A stretch of 64,000 nucleotides of DNA from Clavulina sp. PMI_390 (Eukaryota > Basidiomycota > Agaricomycetes > Cantharellales > Hydnaceae): NCBI GenBank assembly GCA_015039315.1, contig WIDE01000010.1, forward strand, positions 21,231 to 85,230, written 5' to 3'. Each line of letters starts with the position of its first letter. Within the stretch, counting starts at the first letter, position 1. The notes beneath the pieces are model-generated. The model did not search any database, was not told where the DNA came from, and worked only from the letters and a program-made list of their open reading frames with translations. The translations under genes and the position numbers were made by a program. This document shows, one piece after another, positions 25,115 to 36,949 of the stretch.

Positions 25115-26589
25115 CGTCTCGGCGCTCTTGCAGCGATAGTTGAGGCTATTAGTAGTAGTAAGGTGAGGGCCGAGCGGATAAAACCTTCGGCTTCCTCATC
25201 CTTTTCTCGTGTTTTGTGAGGTTGGTCTTCCAGAATATGGACTGTTTGGTTGTCTGAAACTACATGGTTTGTCGTAGTCATTGGGCAATATTTTCTGATA
25301 CATACTTGTTCCTTTACGCACTGCCGGATGTACCGTATTATGTCCTTGTTCTCTTGTTGGTTCGTCAATGAGTGGTCATAGTCACTTCGCGTAACTCCTT
25401 GTCAATTCTCTAGTTGATTCCTTGAGCGTATGGTATGAGATCTTTTGTATCGTGGCTACTTTGCAGAACGCGTTGCTCCTTCCTGGTAGGGTGTGAAACC
25501 TGACTCTCGGGGATAGCACGAAGGGCCCATTTTGCATACCCGACCAACACCAGCCACAGAGTCAGTTGACTCTCTGAAGAATAAGGCGCATTTAGAGGCC
25601 AAAGAGATTGCCAAATTTCTGCGGCTTGTGGCTATAATATTGAAGAAATCCCCAAAAGAGCCCATCATGTGAAGTTGTTGTTCAAGGAGACGATATAGAA
25701 GATTTAGAGTCGTTCAAGACAGAGTGGAGGCGAATGGATGATTTCCTAACTCCACAGTTCTACAGAGTAGCACTAGATAGAGCGCCGGCCTTCGTTCTTG
25801 CATCCGGAACAAGTCTGGAGTTATTGTCCGGTGTCTTCCGGGCAGGACCCGCAAACGCTTCAGAATGTATATGGGAGTGACTTCTGATCGATTCACGTAA
25901 CTGCAATACTAAATTCAATTATCTCTGACCCGAGTAACTAGCCAACACAGTCAGATGAGAGGTTTACCTGAGCGCTTTAGTGAAACCATTCGATCAGGAA
26001 CGAACATGGAAGCTCGAGACCACATCCTTTGCCTTGATTCGAGTCATTACTGCGAAATATTATAACAGAGATGAGATGGCCAGTTTTATGGGTTGTACGA
26101 AGAGTGGTGGTGCAAAGAACTCTGTTCCCGTCGTGACCGAGCCCCACGAGGATGCGATCGACGCCGCCACGCCCGCCGTTCGGCCCGCCACCGCGATGCA
26201 ATCGCGAAGCTTGTGTCGACAACCATGAGTCATTGTGCGCCCACCGTCCGTTCAACCACATGAGCGGCACTCGGGCCTTGTGGGCGATCGGTGATCACCG
26301 CCGGATATCCAGTCAAGGAGGCAACAAGAAATGTTCCACTAGGTTGTCCGATACAATGGAAGCTCATCTTCCCAGACGGTCGGAACCGCAAGTTATACAA
26401 GTGAATGTCGTGCTACCATACCCGACGAGCGCATACACTCTCAACTCTTATCTATCGGTCTTGTGTCGCATATAAAGCTGTGCATCCTCTCCTCCATCTC
26501 GCTCAGCAACACCCACCTCTTTGTCCCAGAAACGTGACAGCTGGACTCCACACACCTCACAAGTCATCGTAACTCGACTCCAAACCATC
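25115..26589. other. intergenic, nothing recognised
   Basis: About 1.5 kb: 3' flank of the bZIP-like gene, then the promoter of the next gene with a TATA-like ATATAAAG at about 26470. Open frames here look incidental. Confidence 0.4.
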
Positions 26590-27917
26590 ATGTCTCGACC
26601 CACCGTCCTCTATTTTGGCGCTTCGCGCGGCGTCGCCTTCGCTGCTTATACTTCGCTTGCTGCAAAGCGTCCCGACCTCCACCACATACTCCTCATTCGC
26701 TCACCCAGTCGCTTCAAGGAATCGGAAGAGTACAAGTCGCTCCCAGCCGATGTCATCGAACGTTCTACGTACTTCCAAGGTGATGCGCACAGCGAAGAGA
26801 ACATCGCAGAGGTTCTCAAGGTTGCTGGCCCCGATCTCCATGGGGTCGTCTCGTCCATTGGTACATAACTCATGCAACCAACCCAACGATCACATCATGA
26901 TGTTAATCATTCTAATATCCAATCAGGCTTCACTCCCCCCAGCGACCTCGCTGGTACATGGAACGTGCTTGTGCATGGAATGACTCCTCCCGATCTCTGT
27001 TGCAGAGGTATGTCCCATCATATGTATCCAGAGTGACTGGGTTTGACACTCAATTCCTTGTCTGCTTCACAGCTCTCTTCATCCTGATTTCCGAGCTGGC
27101 AAAGGTTTACCCCACGCTGACCACAAAGCCCAAGTTTGTGCTCTGTAGCTCGATGGGTATGGGGAAAGTGCCTCATCAGGCTCTCGCATTTGGGTGAGTT
27201 GCCAAATTGAGCCTGCGAACACACGGCAGGTGTGAAGCACTTGCCCACGTGTGGAGATCCCGGCGTCGGTCCCTTGTTAATCATTGCAGCCCCCCTTGTT
27301 CATTTCGTCCTCATGCGTGGCAAACTGACTCATTTTCATTCATCTTACTATTTCGTCGAATATCGCGCCGCTGCTTACCATGGGCTCGCACGATCTGATT
27401 CTGGGTCCTTCTTCGCTCAAATCAACGTATCGGCAGTCTCGGTCCCTTCTACACGATCGCTCTTACACCCCCGCATGTCGATAAAATTGGGATGGAGCTC
27501 ATCATGGAACACGCTATCCTACCCTCTACGGACGCGTCGCTCCCGCGCCTCTTCCCCGACTTTTCTGAAGTCCCTTCACACGTGCTCACTGCCGACAAAT
27601 TCGCCACACTCCCCCCACCTTTCATCCCGCCTACTGATGTCCTCGTCCTGCGCCCTGCACTCCTGCACGATGGTGTTCCCAAGGGCTGGTCAACGACTGT
27701 TGTTCTGCCAGAGGACGGAGCCAAGACAAAGGTCAAGGGAGATGATGGGTATCGTGTCATCCAAGAGGGACTTGGGCCGCTGGAAAGCAAGGGAAAGAGC
27801 TGCTACAGTGTAAGTCGGAAGGATGTGGGAGATTTCATCGCGATTATGCTGTCGGGTGGGAAGGACAAGGAGGGAAGTGAGGTTTGGTGGGGACGACAGC
27901 CTGTGTTGGCTTACTGA
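26590..27917 (+). CDS. NAD(P)-binding Rossmann-fold protein
   Basis: Four exons fit (26590-26860, 26927-27007, 27073-27193, 27437-27917), 317 residues. The N-terminus PTVLYFGASRGVAFAAY carries a GxxxGxA-type dinucleotide loop after the first strand. Later blocks follow the atypical SDR / NmrA-like pattern: LHGVVSSIGFTPP after strand 4, then KFVLCSSMGMGK, and PPHVDKIGMELIMEHA, where a helix carries the Lys equivalent. The last intron is long for this window (about 243 bp), chosen because it restores the frame into LGPFYTIALTPPHVDK. A cytosolic oxidoreductase or NAD(P)-sensor role is likely; the substrate is unknown. The next gene to the right is the RiPP precursor A on the opposite strand. Confidence 0.65.
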
Positions 27918-28564
27918 ACTGAGCTCTCATCTGTTTAGTTACATGCATGGACATGTACGAAACATGCCCATTGTACCAACTACTTACTGCATGCGTGCGT
28001 TGTACCTCTTTATGCTTTCCTCCAATGTTTATATTTCAATCAATTTCTCCGAGCGTTGTGACAGTCGGTGGTGATAAACTCTCTTCATCAATGGTTCTCA
28101 TCAGCTGCTGACTGAATCACGAAGAAGCTTAAATGAGGAAATTGTTTTTAACGAGGGTTCCGAATCTTATTACCCACGCTACTTCTCGAAAGAGCGAGTC
28201 GGAACAGATAAGGAGAGAGCTTCGATTAGTTTCATAACCTGTCAAGTGACGACGTAACAAAGGTAGAGATTGGAAGAGAACTTGATCAAGCGAAAAGGTA
28301 GCAGCGAGAGTACGATTACATCTAAGCCCGAAAGAGACAGAATAATGAAACAGAAATGTTGAAATCTAGAGTATTAGGGCTGAAAGCTAGGTATTGCGGG
28401 AAAGAGAGGGCATAAAGAGCGAGTGTGGAAGAGAACGTTCACTGAAGGATGTGCCAAGCAGCCATGAGCTCCTATACTGCGGAAGAGGGACGAAATTAGC
28501 AGGCAGGAATGTTGAAGAGATGAAAGGGCCTTACCGTCGCTAGATATACGCGACTCGGAGTCCG
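27918..28564. other. intergenic between convergent genes
   Basis: 3' flanks of the Rossmann gene and of precursor A. Purine-rich, no gene seen. Confidence 0.4.
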
Positions 28565-29663
28565 CTAGAAGCGGGCCTTGGCAACGGGAGCCTTGCGCTT
28601 GACGGTGCCGTAGTAGGAACCGTCGAGGAACTGATCAACAGGAGCCTCGCGCTTGACGGTACCGTAGTAGGAGCCATCAAGGAACTCGTCAACAGGAGCC
28701 TCGCGCTTGACGGTACCGTAGTAAGAGCCGTCAAGGAACTGATCGACCGGAGCGGAGTCTTCCACACGTTTGACCGTACCGTAGTAAGAACCATCGAGGA
28801 ACTCGTCAACAGGGGCTTCGCGCTTGAGGGAACCGTAGTAGGATCCGTCGAGGAATTCATCCACAGGGGCAGAGGCTTCCTCCCGCTTCAGGGAGCCGTA
28901 ATATGAGCCATCGAGGAAGTCATCAACTGGGGTAGAGTCTTCCACACGTTTAACGGTGCCGTAGTAAGAACCATCGAGGAACTCATCCACAGGAGCCTCG
29001 CGTTTGACGGTGCCGTAGTACGAGCCATCAAGGAACTCGTCGACAGGAGCCTCCCGTTTAACGGTACCGTAGTAAGAGCCGTCAAGGAACTCATCTACGG
29101 GAGCGGAGTCCTCAGCTCGCTTAAGGGAGCCGTAATACGAGCCATCGAGGAAGTCGTCGACTGGGGTGGAGTCTTCCACACGTTTGACGGTACCGTAATA
29201 GGAGCCATCAAGGAACTCGTCCACAGGGGCCTCTCGTCTAACGGTGCCGTAGTAGGAGCCGTCAAGGAACTCATCGACAGGGGCGGAATCCTCCACGCGC
29301 TTGACGGTGCCGTAGTAAGAACCATCAAGGAACTCATCCACAGGGGCCTCGCGTTTGACGGTGCCATAATACGAGCCATCGAGGAACTCGTCGACAGGAG
29401 CCTCGCGCTTGACGGTGCCGTAGTAAGAACCGTCAAGGAACTCGTCAACGGGGGCAGAATCCTCGGCGCGTTTGACGGTGCCGTAGTATGAACCATCAAG
29501 GAACTCGTCCACAGGAGCAGAGCTCTCCTCGCGCTGTCACAAGAAGAGTATTCAACATCGAATGCTCGAGACATTGAGCAACGATTGTTCGCACCTTGAT
29601 TGGAGCCGCGACAGCAGTGGAGACCGCAGCGCTCAAGATAACAAGGGTGGTGAAGGACTTCAT
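28565..29663 (-). CDS. RiPP/KEP precursor A: 16 repeats with YYG core
   Basis: Secreted repeat protein of 345 residues in two exons (29595-29663; 28565-29533). Exon 1 encodes only a 23-residue signal peptide ending AAPIK. A 61-bp phase-0 intron follows. Exon 2 holds 16 tandem units of the form VDEFLDGSYYGTV + KR + spacer. Kex2 sites (Lys-Arg, once Arg-Arg) end every unit. Thirteen cores read YYGTV and three (units 7, 11, 12) read YYGSL. Spacers are short (EAP) or long (AEDSAP, VEDSTP, EEASAP). The tail is KAPVAKARF. Kex2 would release up to 16 peptides with paired tyrosines, comparable in design to UstA (ustiloxin) and the asperipin precursor, whose tyrosines are cross-linked by UstY oxidases. 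The first UstY gene lies 1.4 kb away, divergently transcribed. Confidence 0.9.
28600..29520 (-). repeat. 54/63-bp tandem coding repeats of precursor A
   Basis: Sixteen in-frame units of 54 bp (short spacer) or 63 bp (long spacer). Units differ at many synonymous sites while the protein stays nearly constant, which indicates purifying selection on the peptide rather than very recent expansion. Confidence 0.9.
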
Positions 29664-31040
29664 GGCTAGGATTGGGGGTGAGAAGAGCGTTGCGCTGGAG
29701 AGAAGCGCTAGTCAGTGCCAGAGCGGTTGAGCTCGTAAGAGTGAGTGAAGAAGCTCACTGTGAACTGCGAGTGGAGAGGTGCTGAGGGATGCTTTTTTCC
29801 AGCTCCAATCTCGTCCCTTTTATGTCAAACGAAGCAATCCTGCAATGTAGACAACACTCCATCTCATCCTAAGCACAGTAGGCGAACTTGAGCGATCAAT
29901 TCCCGAGACATGTTCCAGTCATTATTTTGCGCATTATCGATGCGCATACGGAGCTCTTCGACGATGCAACGATACGAGCTCAGCACTGAAAGTTCATCCG
30001 CAGCATCGGAGCCGATGGGCGTCGATCATGGATCATGTTGAGGCTAAAATGAAGCTTCGATTAAGCATTCAAGGCTAATCTCGTACCTCAATGATCCATC
30101 AATTTCCTTGGCAGAAGGGTTATCAACGTCGCAAGCAGCTTGACACTGTGCGGAACTTTGAGGCGTGTGGAAGATTAGCATGCATGCATCATGACAAGGC
30201 AAAATGTAACACAACCGCGTCTTGGCAATTTCTTTCTTCTTGCTGTCATAGTCGTTCAAGGCAAGGTTGCGCGATAACCACCCCTGAGTACAACATCACT
30301 GGCATTAACTGTGCGCCAGAGGACGAGTCCATCGATGTCGGAAGGGCTCTATTGATGGATCCAGCGATGAAGAGCTGATTATTTCCCGCAAATTGATATG
30401 TAAGGCGACATCAGCAGAGCCGTTTCAGTCTTGGGTCGGGACGGTCGGGTATTGCAACGAGCTCATCGTCAGCGACAATTGCGGAGCATGGCAGCGCAAA
30501 TAAATCAAATAGTAATTTCATAACGGGGAAATCCTAGATAAACTCAGATACTTATCAGTGAGCGTCCCGAGTAGCGAGTTCAAGCCACCTGTCAGTATAG
30601 GTGGGCACACGATCAATTTCTTAGGATCCTTCCCCCAAACCATATTAGTGGGACAACAAAGAAGATCACGATCATGAGTGAACCTGTTATTGAGGAGTAC
30701 GGGTTTCAACATTACAGACATAGCACGATAGCTGCTGGCGACAAAAATCCACGCTGCCAAGAAACATGGACTGGTCACGTGGTATTATTTGGCATCCAAA
30801 CAACGTCCTCGCAATTCAGGTGGCTGGTTCATGAACTCCTCTCAAGACCAAGTAATATTGATGCCGCGATCTTGTGGCTGGAACTCGTTCCTGGGGGACT
30901 AATTCCACAAGCTTTTTCGTGCCAAGATTGATTGCCGCAAGTTTCAATCTCTTCATAGACAAGAGGAGCACAGAAGAATGCTCTAGCTCGATCCCTCTCC
31001 TCCCCTCCGCCATCTGCCCCCATCTCCCCTTCCCTTAGCC
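29664..31040. promoter_or_regulatory. divergent promoter region, precursor A / UstY1
   Basis: Shared upstream region between head-to-head genes. On the precursor side a TATA-like CATAAAA lies at 29817-29823, 154-160 bp before the ATG, matching the spacing in the other two precursor genes. No ORF here is supported. Confidence 0.5.
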
Positions 31041-32190
31041 ATGTCACAAGACTCTCCAATCTACAAGCAGCCTCTGCTCAGCAAGTCGAGCTTGGACGAT
31101 GTCGAGAACGTTCCTGACTATAGTCCAATCGACGAAAGAGCTCTTGCTGCCTCCAACCGAAACCGGAAGACTCAACGACTTCTTCTAATCGTCTCTGGCC
31201 TTCTTAACATCACTCTTTTCATCGCGGTGGCCGCCATGAGGTCGAGGGTGATGAATTCTGTGTCTTGGAAGGGCGCGCGACCAGTGTGGAGTATGTGCTA
31301 CCTTATATCGCGAGACCGCACGAGCATCTGATACGTTCTTCGTCCACTAGCACCTGCTAATCATGTCACCGAGCACGTTTATGTCAGGTTCCCGGACATT
31401 CATGACATTACTCCATTCAAGGGTCCGCCCACGGATGCCGTCGACAAGGCTTGGGAGGACCTTTATCAATGTAAGACCCTATTATTGAGATGCATTCGGA
31501 ATCCTTCCATTCTCTTACTTACTCCCTTCTAATGTCAGTTGGCGTCTCTGGAATTCCGAGAAGTATGGCCGCGAAGTTGGAGGGGCCCACTGTCAAATTC
31601 TACAATGACCAGGAGCACTATGCTGTTTTGATGGACGTTTTTCATCAGCTGCACTGCTTGGTACGTCTCCCCTAACGCGCCCTCTTTCGCGTCACCCACC
31701 TAGTATTCCAATCCTCCTAGAACGCTCTCAGAAAGAGTCTGTACCCTGAACGATACCCCAAGAATAACATGACCTTCAGCGGAGGCATCGACCATGTTGA
31801 GCACTTGGATCATTGCGTGAACAGCATCAGAGAAAGTCTCATGTGGGTCCATCCTACTTCCCCAATGCTCGCTGTCTCGCTCACGATCGTGGACATCCTA
31901 GGTGCAACGCGGATACTACGCCTAACCGCTGGGATTGGAATCCTGATGCGCGTGTTTCCGATCCTCACTTCACAAACGTCCACACTTGCAAGAACTGGAA
32001 CCTCATCAGCGACTACGCCAAGTCCATTTCCGCTAAAACCACATTTGACCGGTGGCACTTTGCGCCAGACGACCTCAAATACCCAGAACACCGGTACGAG
32101 AACGTTATCGAAGATTACTCCTCGATAGATCTCTACGCATTCCACAACTATGACTGGAGCTACTTAGACAAGATCCGCCCAGCGGATTGA
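31041..32190 (+). CDS. UstY-type oxidase (DUF3328), alpha type, copy 1
   Basis: Five exons: 31041-31290, 31351-31470, 31539-31660, 31721-31842, 31902-32190; 300 residues. One N-terminal membrane helix (about 53-72, LLLIVSGLLNITLFIAVAAM) follows a short cytosolic start with a PLLSKSSLDD motif. The lumenal part carries the two diagnostic HxxHC motifs, HQLHC (159-163) and HLDHC (192-196), which are thought to bind copper in this family. UstYa/UstYb proteins catalyse oxidative macrocyclisation of tyrosine-containing core peptides after Kex2 processing. A family-specific C-terminus (HFTNVHTCKNW, RWHFAPDDL, YDWSYLDK) is shared only with the copy at 39.7 kb. It is followed 755 bp later by a beta-type UstY gene in the same direction. 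Confidence 0.9.
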
Positions 32191-32944
32191 TGGGAAGCCG
32201 GTAGTGGCTAAGATTTCTCTAGTTAACTCGTTACACACATCTTTCCGATCTACTTCTGTTAGTGTTAGTCGTCAATTGATACCGAATAACCATTATCGTT
32301 TTGTGCTTTAATAAATCATATGCGCGAAGCCGCAACGCCAAGAGGCACACGACCAGTATTTCCCAGTGGCTTTGTTGATCGTGGCCAAATACTGCTGTGA
32401 TGAGCTGGCCACATTGTGACAATCATACTCCGTGAATGTAAAGGTCTTTCACAAACAACGCTGCGGGGCTCGAGATCTCATCCAGTCATCTTGACACTAC
32501 TTTCTATGCCGGAGCTTGCCCGGATGACCTGTTCTTTGTCAAACACGAATATCGTTCACGGCGTTCATTAGACTAATGCATGAACAATCTCCTCAAATTA
32601 TATTCGAGGATGCAGGAACCGAGTAGGTAACTTATTTCACATCACTCCGCTTCGAATGAGTCACTGAAAGCAGGTCGGACTTCATTCAAGGCCTGTTCCA
32701 TCACAGCGCACTAGGGCAACGAAAATGGTGCAACCCATACATCGGCTCATAACTTATCAGCAAATAGCGGACTCTTATATCGGATGCTTCTCATATTGCA
32801 TCTCTCTACTATCAATTTAGAGGAACATGTACCTCCTACACCTGATCCCAATAGGGGAGATCAGCTCGTATCCCTCTTCTTGCTCCTTCTAAGAACTGCG
32901 CTTCTCTTGCCCCGCCCTCTCCCTTTCACCTTTAACTCTTTATC
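32191..32944. other. intergenic, UstY1-UstY2
   Basis: 3' flank of UstY1 (with TTAATAAATC at about 32310) and promoter of UstY2. No gene seen. Confidence 0.45.
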
Positions 32945-34133
32945 ATGATTCCGTCGGATTACGAACCTTTGAGACTGTCAGAGGAGTCTGCAATCGAGAA
33001 AGCTCCTCCTACCCAGCCACTCCAAGGCGTGGAGACCCCATATTCTGAGCACTATGCTTCTATCAGTCGTCGCGCACGGCTGTTCGGGATATTTTTCTCT
33101 TTTTCTTTCGTATTCAACCTCTTGTTCATCGCGTCATTCGCCGCGAGTGGTTGGTCCACGGCCATGGTGCTGAAGCGGGACGAAAGTTGGGTTCTGTGGC
33201 GAGGAGCAAAGCCGGTGTACTGTGAGCCATTCGAACTCATCTACCCGAGTTCTATTCGCTGAAATATGATATCTTCTGTCAGCCCCAGCCGCCAAAGTCC
33301 TTACACATGAGCATAAGCTATCAAAGCGATTTACCCAAGTTTCGGATTATCAAGGGCCACGAACGTACGAGCGTGATCGTCTATGGGCGAGCCTGTACAT
33401 GCCTTGTAAGCTTCAATTCGCCCTCCCCCCGATAGTACTTAGCTAATCCCAAAACTATAGACAGTTGGGTTGGTGTAACTCGCGAACTGGCTAAGCCAAT
33501 GCTCAATCAAACGGAAAGGATCCAAGACGACATTAAGATCATGGGAGAACCTCGCTACATTCTGGACCTTGATGTCTTCCATCAACTTCACTGCCTCGTA
33601 AGTCCATTGGGTACTCGATATAGTCACGCCATTCTACGCGAGCTTATGCTATGACTCTCTATCAGGACATGATCCGTCGCAAGCTTAAAGGGCCACGAGA
33701 GGGTGAGGACCAGGAGCACAAGCCTCATTTTGCCCCAATGGGACCAGCCGACGACCCGACATACGACCATGTCGATCATTGTATCAACTCGGTCAGAGAA
33801 GCACTGATGTATGGCCACCATTTTACAATTTCACTTCGTTCATCCAGCTAATAAGTCTCTGCCAGGTGTAACCCAGACCTCACCCCAGTCGTTTGGCAAT
33901 GGGACGAAGCGAGCCAGAAAAGTGGTCCCAAGATCGACGTGGTGCATGTGAGGACTCTCGCCCCTCAGATCCCTGTTTGCCTTCTCTGACATAGTCCACT
34001 TTGCTTTCAGACTTGCGCGAACTTCAACGCCATTCAAGAGTGGGGAAAGAAGTGGAAGTTGCCTTACCATATTGATGATTCAGTTCATGTGCATGACGAT
34101 TGGACTCATTCTCCTCCTAACTTGGGGAGTTAG
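32945..34133 (+). CDS. UstY-type oxidase (DUF3328), beta type, copy 1
   Basis: Six exons: 32945-33221, 33283-33405, 33461-33597, 33666-33808, 33866-33947, 34011-34133; 294 residues. A membrane helix (about 44-66, LFGIFFSFSFVFNLLFIASF) lies near the N-terminus. The HxxHC motifs are HQLHC (174-178) and HVDHC (214-218). Between them is DMIRRKLKGP, and after them CNPDLTPVVWQWDE and a C-terminal WGKKWKLPY block. Exon lengths 2-6 (123, 137, 143, 82, 123) are identical to those of the copies at 41.6 kb and 63 kb, which defines this as a separate clade from the alpha type. As with UstYa/UstYb, the pair may act together on one precursor or form two different bonds. Confidence 0.9.
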
Positions 34134-34807
34134 CTCGAACTTCCTCCATGGATTTCACGACGTGAACTCTCAGGACGTTTGGAGCTTTTAACATGTTAGG
34201 GCAGTGTGCCTTCCTATATACTCTCTCTAGTCCCTCGTATTGGGTCGTTCTTGTGGAGCCTCTTCTTTATTACTTTTTCATCCACTTGAGGCTCACACAT
34301 TAGCGAGAACACCATAGTACTGTGGTATCATACGAAGTCAGAGCACGTTTTCATTTACTGGTGCATTTTGTATTTGAGGCAGGCAGCGCAAAGACAATCA
34401 GAATCAGTAATTGGGAGAATTGACCCAAGAAGAAGATCGACTTCCTTATATGCAGAACCATTGGACCCAGTACGGATGATGATCCCTGTTAGTTGGTTGC
34501 ACTGATTCCCTCGCTCAACTCTCACAGATGGATAAACCCCAATAGACCTAACGACAGGGTAATTACACGTGATCACAGTATATGAACGCCAAAAAGATTA
34601 CGGGAAAGAGAGTACGAAAAAGGAGACTGCCAATGGGCTGAGAGTAGTGTGGGGGTTGTGAACTGCGTCGCGATACGAATCAATACAGAGGAAGAAGGCA
34701 GCTCCCCGAAGGACAACGGAGAACGACGACATGCCGTTCGAGATGTACCTGTGCGCCAATCGAGATCCGAGAATGCCCGATAATCCTTGAATGACATGCA
34801 TACATTA
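34134..34807. other. intergenic between convergent genes
   Basis: 3' flanks of UstY2 and of the small precursor C. No gene seen. Confidence 0.4.
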
Positions 34808-35035
34808 TCAGCACATGTAGTCGGGGGATTCAACATCAAAGGCGGGAGTCTCGTTGCGCTTCTCGCCACGAGAGCAACGTCTCATTGCGCTACCATCGTC
34901 AACAGGCTGTTAAGTGAAAAGGATTGATCAGCATCCTAGCTCGTGAACTTTTCAAGTTACGCAAAGCACCTTGAGTGGGGCAGAAAGACTAAAAGAGAAC
35001 AAGGCGCTGAAGAACACAAGAAAGAAAGCCTTCAT
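34808..35035 (-). CDS. small RiPP/KEP-like precursor C, single core
   Basis: Found from gene architecture: it is too short for usual gene calling. Exon 1 (34970-35035) encodes a 22-residue signal peptide starting MKAFFLVFFS and ending SAPLK. A 63-bp phase-0 intron follows (34907-34969). Exon 2 (34808-34906) encodes 32 residues that contain one Kex2 site (GEKR) and end TPAFDVESPDYMC. The last segment aligns with the final unit of precursor B (TPFPDVEFTAYGGEKR), so this is probably a shortened paralogue whose last core lost its Kex2 site and ends in Tyr-Met-Cys. Exon-1/intron layout and upstream elements match precursors A and B. It could yield a different peptide or be a decaying copy. Confidence 0.75.
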
Positions 35036-35185
35036 TTTTCAAACTTGAAAGACGGATGAATAGATCTTTCCATGGTGAAGAAGAAGGGTGAGAGTGATTC
35101 TCTATATGATAGTAGGGATGATGTTACCTATGAGGGAGCTGGTCAGCTGGGGGTGTTGCTCTTTTTTCTCCTGCCAATGAGAGGG

Positions 35186-35307
35186 TTTTTATATCTGAGA
35201 GGCACAGTCAGAGAGCGGTCCAGTGGGAAACTATCTCTACTGGCATATCACCTCGATCAAGGCACTGTAGAGCATTAATTCGGCACGCAAGATTTAGTGC
35301 TCTCGGC
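35186..35307 (-). promoter_or_regulatory. precursor C promoter: TATA box and block shared with precursor B
   Basis: A TATAAAAA (minus strand) at 35186-35193, about 151-158 bp before the ATG. Further upstream, GATCAAGGCA (35255-35264), GCAAGAT (35287-35293) and CTCGGC (about 35302-35307) recur in the same order before precursor B. Confidence 0.6.
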
Positions 35308-35770
35308 AAGTTGGGGCCGATGGCAGTGGGGTCTTCAAGCGTGTTTGTGGCGAAAGTACAGGACTAAGTGGTTTATCCATGGCTTGAAGCGCTCATTAAG
35401 CTGAATGGTCTCACCAGCAGGTCCAGAAAATTCAAAAGACCTACTGGAACAACGGGCACAATATCCCAACGGGGTGGCCGGACGCGAACTGTGTTACGAG
35501 TTATTCAGAAGATAATAATCTACCAGTGGAGACCCAGCGTTATGGTTCCAGAGAGTGCTTCTGGTGTATGCCGCCGGCTTCCTTACAAGCGAAGGCTGTA
35601 AACAACACGGCAAACAAGGTTGAATGGCTGGCTACAAATAAATAGCAACTGTTCTTAAATGCAAAGTGTCCCAACCGTTGATAATCTACAAATGGTATAC
35701 GCAACAGGCCCCTTATAACTACATGTAGCCCAGTAGCAGCGGACCACGAGATTCTGTCGAACCCTTCAGG
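35308..35770. other. intergenic, nothing recognised
   Basis: AT-rich sequence between the precursor C promoter and the duplicated segment; no supported ORF. Confidence 0.4.
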
Positions 35771-36939
35771 GTACTATACGAATTGGAACGCCAGTACTTC
35801 ATGGATCATCTATCTGAGGGCTACTCTAAGGTCACCTGATATATCCGGGGTTTATGATCCCGAAAACGACACGTATGGTGGCCGTACATACAAAAGACTG
35901 TGCAGAGCTTATCGCCCAACCTCCGCTTTGAAACTGTTGTTCGCTACTTATGACCCTTTCTCATAGATGGCACTCTCATCCGACATGCTTACAAATAATG
36001 ACCTATAACAGAATGAGATTGATTAGAACATAAAAAAGCCTAATCCCAAGCAAGAGCAAAATTGGTGATTCCCTTCGGCTCCTCTGACGGCGCAGCGCAA
36101 GCTTGGATTGATAACCTATGAAATCTGCTAGTTTTCCCTACAAATATCCCTCGATTGTAGCTCAGATATTTATGTGTGGTACGGCGATCGGACAAGGTAT
36201 ACGCCAAGAGCGTGATCCCTTATTGATGTCGCCTACGTGAGTTTTCTGCTCCTCCGGTACAATTCATTTCGTAACTCTGTTCGGGAAAATCCTCCAGTAT
36301 CCTATTCAATTGATGAGATGACTCAGATATAATCCCCACTACAATCAAAATTCGGGCCGGGAGTTCACTTTTGATCTGCGTAGTTTGTAAAGGATATTGC
36401 GTGTTCTCATTTGCTTGGACTACGGTTGATTTCTTTATCCGATCTCAACCTAGTGCGCCACCACTCAGATCCCACATAGAGATATTTCTCCGTCCCCTGA
36501 TTTGTCAGACGCTTTGCAAGTGCTCACTCAAGAACTGAGAAGCATACTATCATTACACAACCAAAAGAGGTACAATCGCTCGAGGCATGAGCACAACAGG
36601 GCAAGCACAGGCGATATGCTTCATTCGAATCTGTGTAACTCCGCAGGGTCATCACCGGAGACATTCTAGATTCGGGAATAGGAATCAGTCCGAATGGCGC
36701 CTGTTCGAGGAAACACGAGAACTCACAAAATTCGTCAGCTTGCTGGCATCAATCAAAATTACACTGCGTTTTCGACAACACGCTTCTCGCCACCATAGGC
36801 AGTAAACTCCACATCAGGGAAAGGAGTGTCGTCGCGCTTCTCACCTCCGTAGGCAGTAAACTCTGTATCAACGGGAGGAGAGTCATCACGCTTCTCGCCG
36901 CCGTAAGCGGTAAACTCGGTATCAACGGGAGGCGTATCA
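35771..36939 (+). repeat. 1,169-bp duplicated segment, left copy
   Basis: Near-identical to 36950-38118 (offset 1,179); I saw one mismatch near its start (AGTACTTC against AGTAATTC). It ends directly at a run of Ns, inside precursor B coding sequence. Its edges coincide with the gap, so an assembly overlap or a second haplotype is the simplest cause. Confidence 0.9.
36759..36939 (-). pseudogene. truncated duplicate of precursor B 3' end
   Basis: Carries the last three repeat units and stop of precursor B, then is cut by the N gap. Sequence is the same as 37938-38118. Probably not a separate gene. Confidence 0.8.
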
Positions 36940-36949
36940 NNNNNNNNNN
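36940..36949. other. assembly gap (10 N)
   Basis: Ten Ns, a placeholder of arbitrary length, between the two copies of the duplicated segment. Confidence 1.

Noticed and set aside
28600..29520. Regular repeats resembling a CRISPR array
   Set aside because: Units are in frame, code for a secreted repeat protein, vary synonymously and have no spacer diversity; the organism is a eukaryote.
36587..36805. 72-codon open frame repeated at 37766-37984
   Set aside because: It overlaps the precursor B 3' end on the other strand and appears twice only because of the assembly duplication.
36759..36939. A fourth, independent precursor gene
   Set aside because: Sequence is the same as the end of precursor B and stops at the N gap; best seen as a duplicated contig end.
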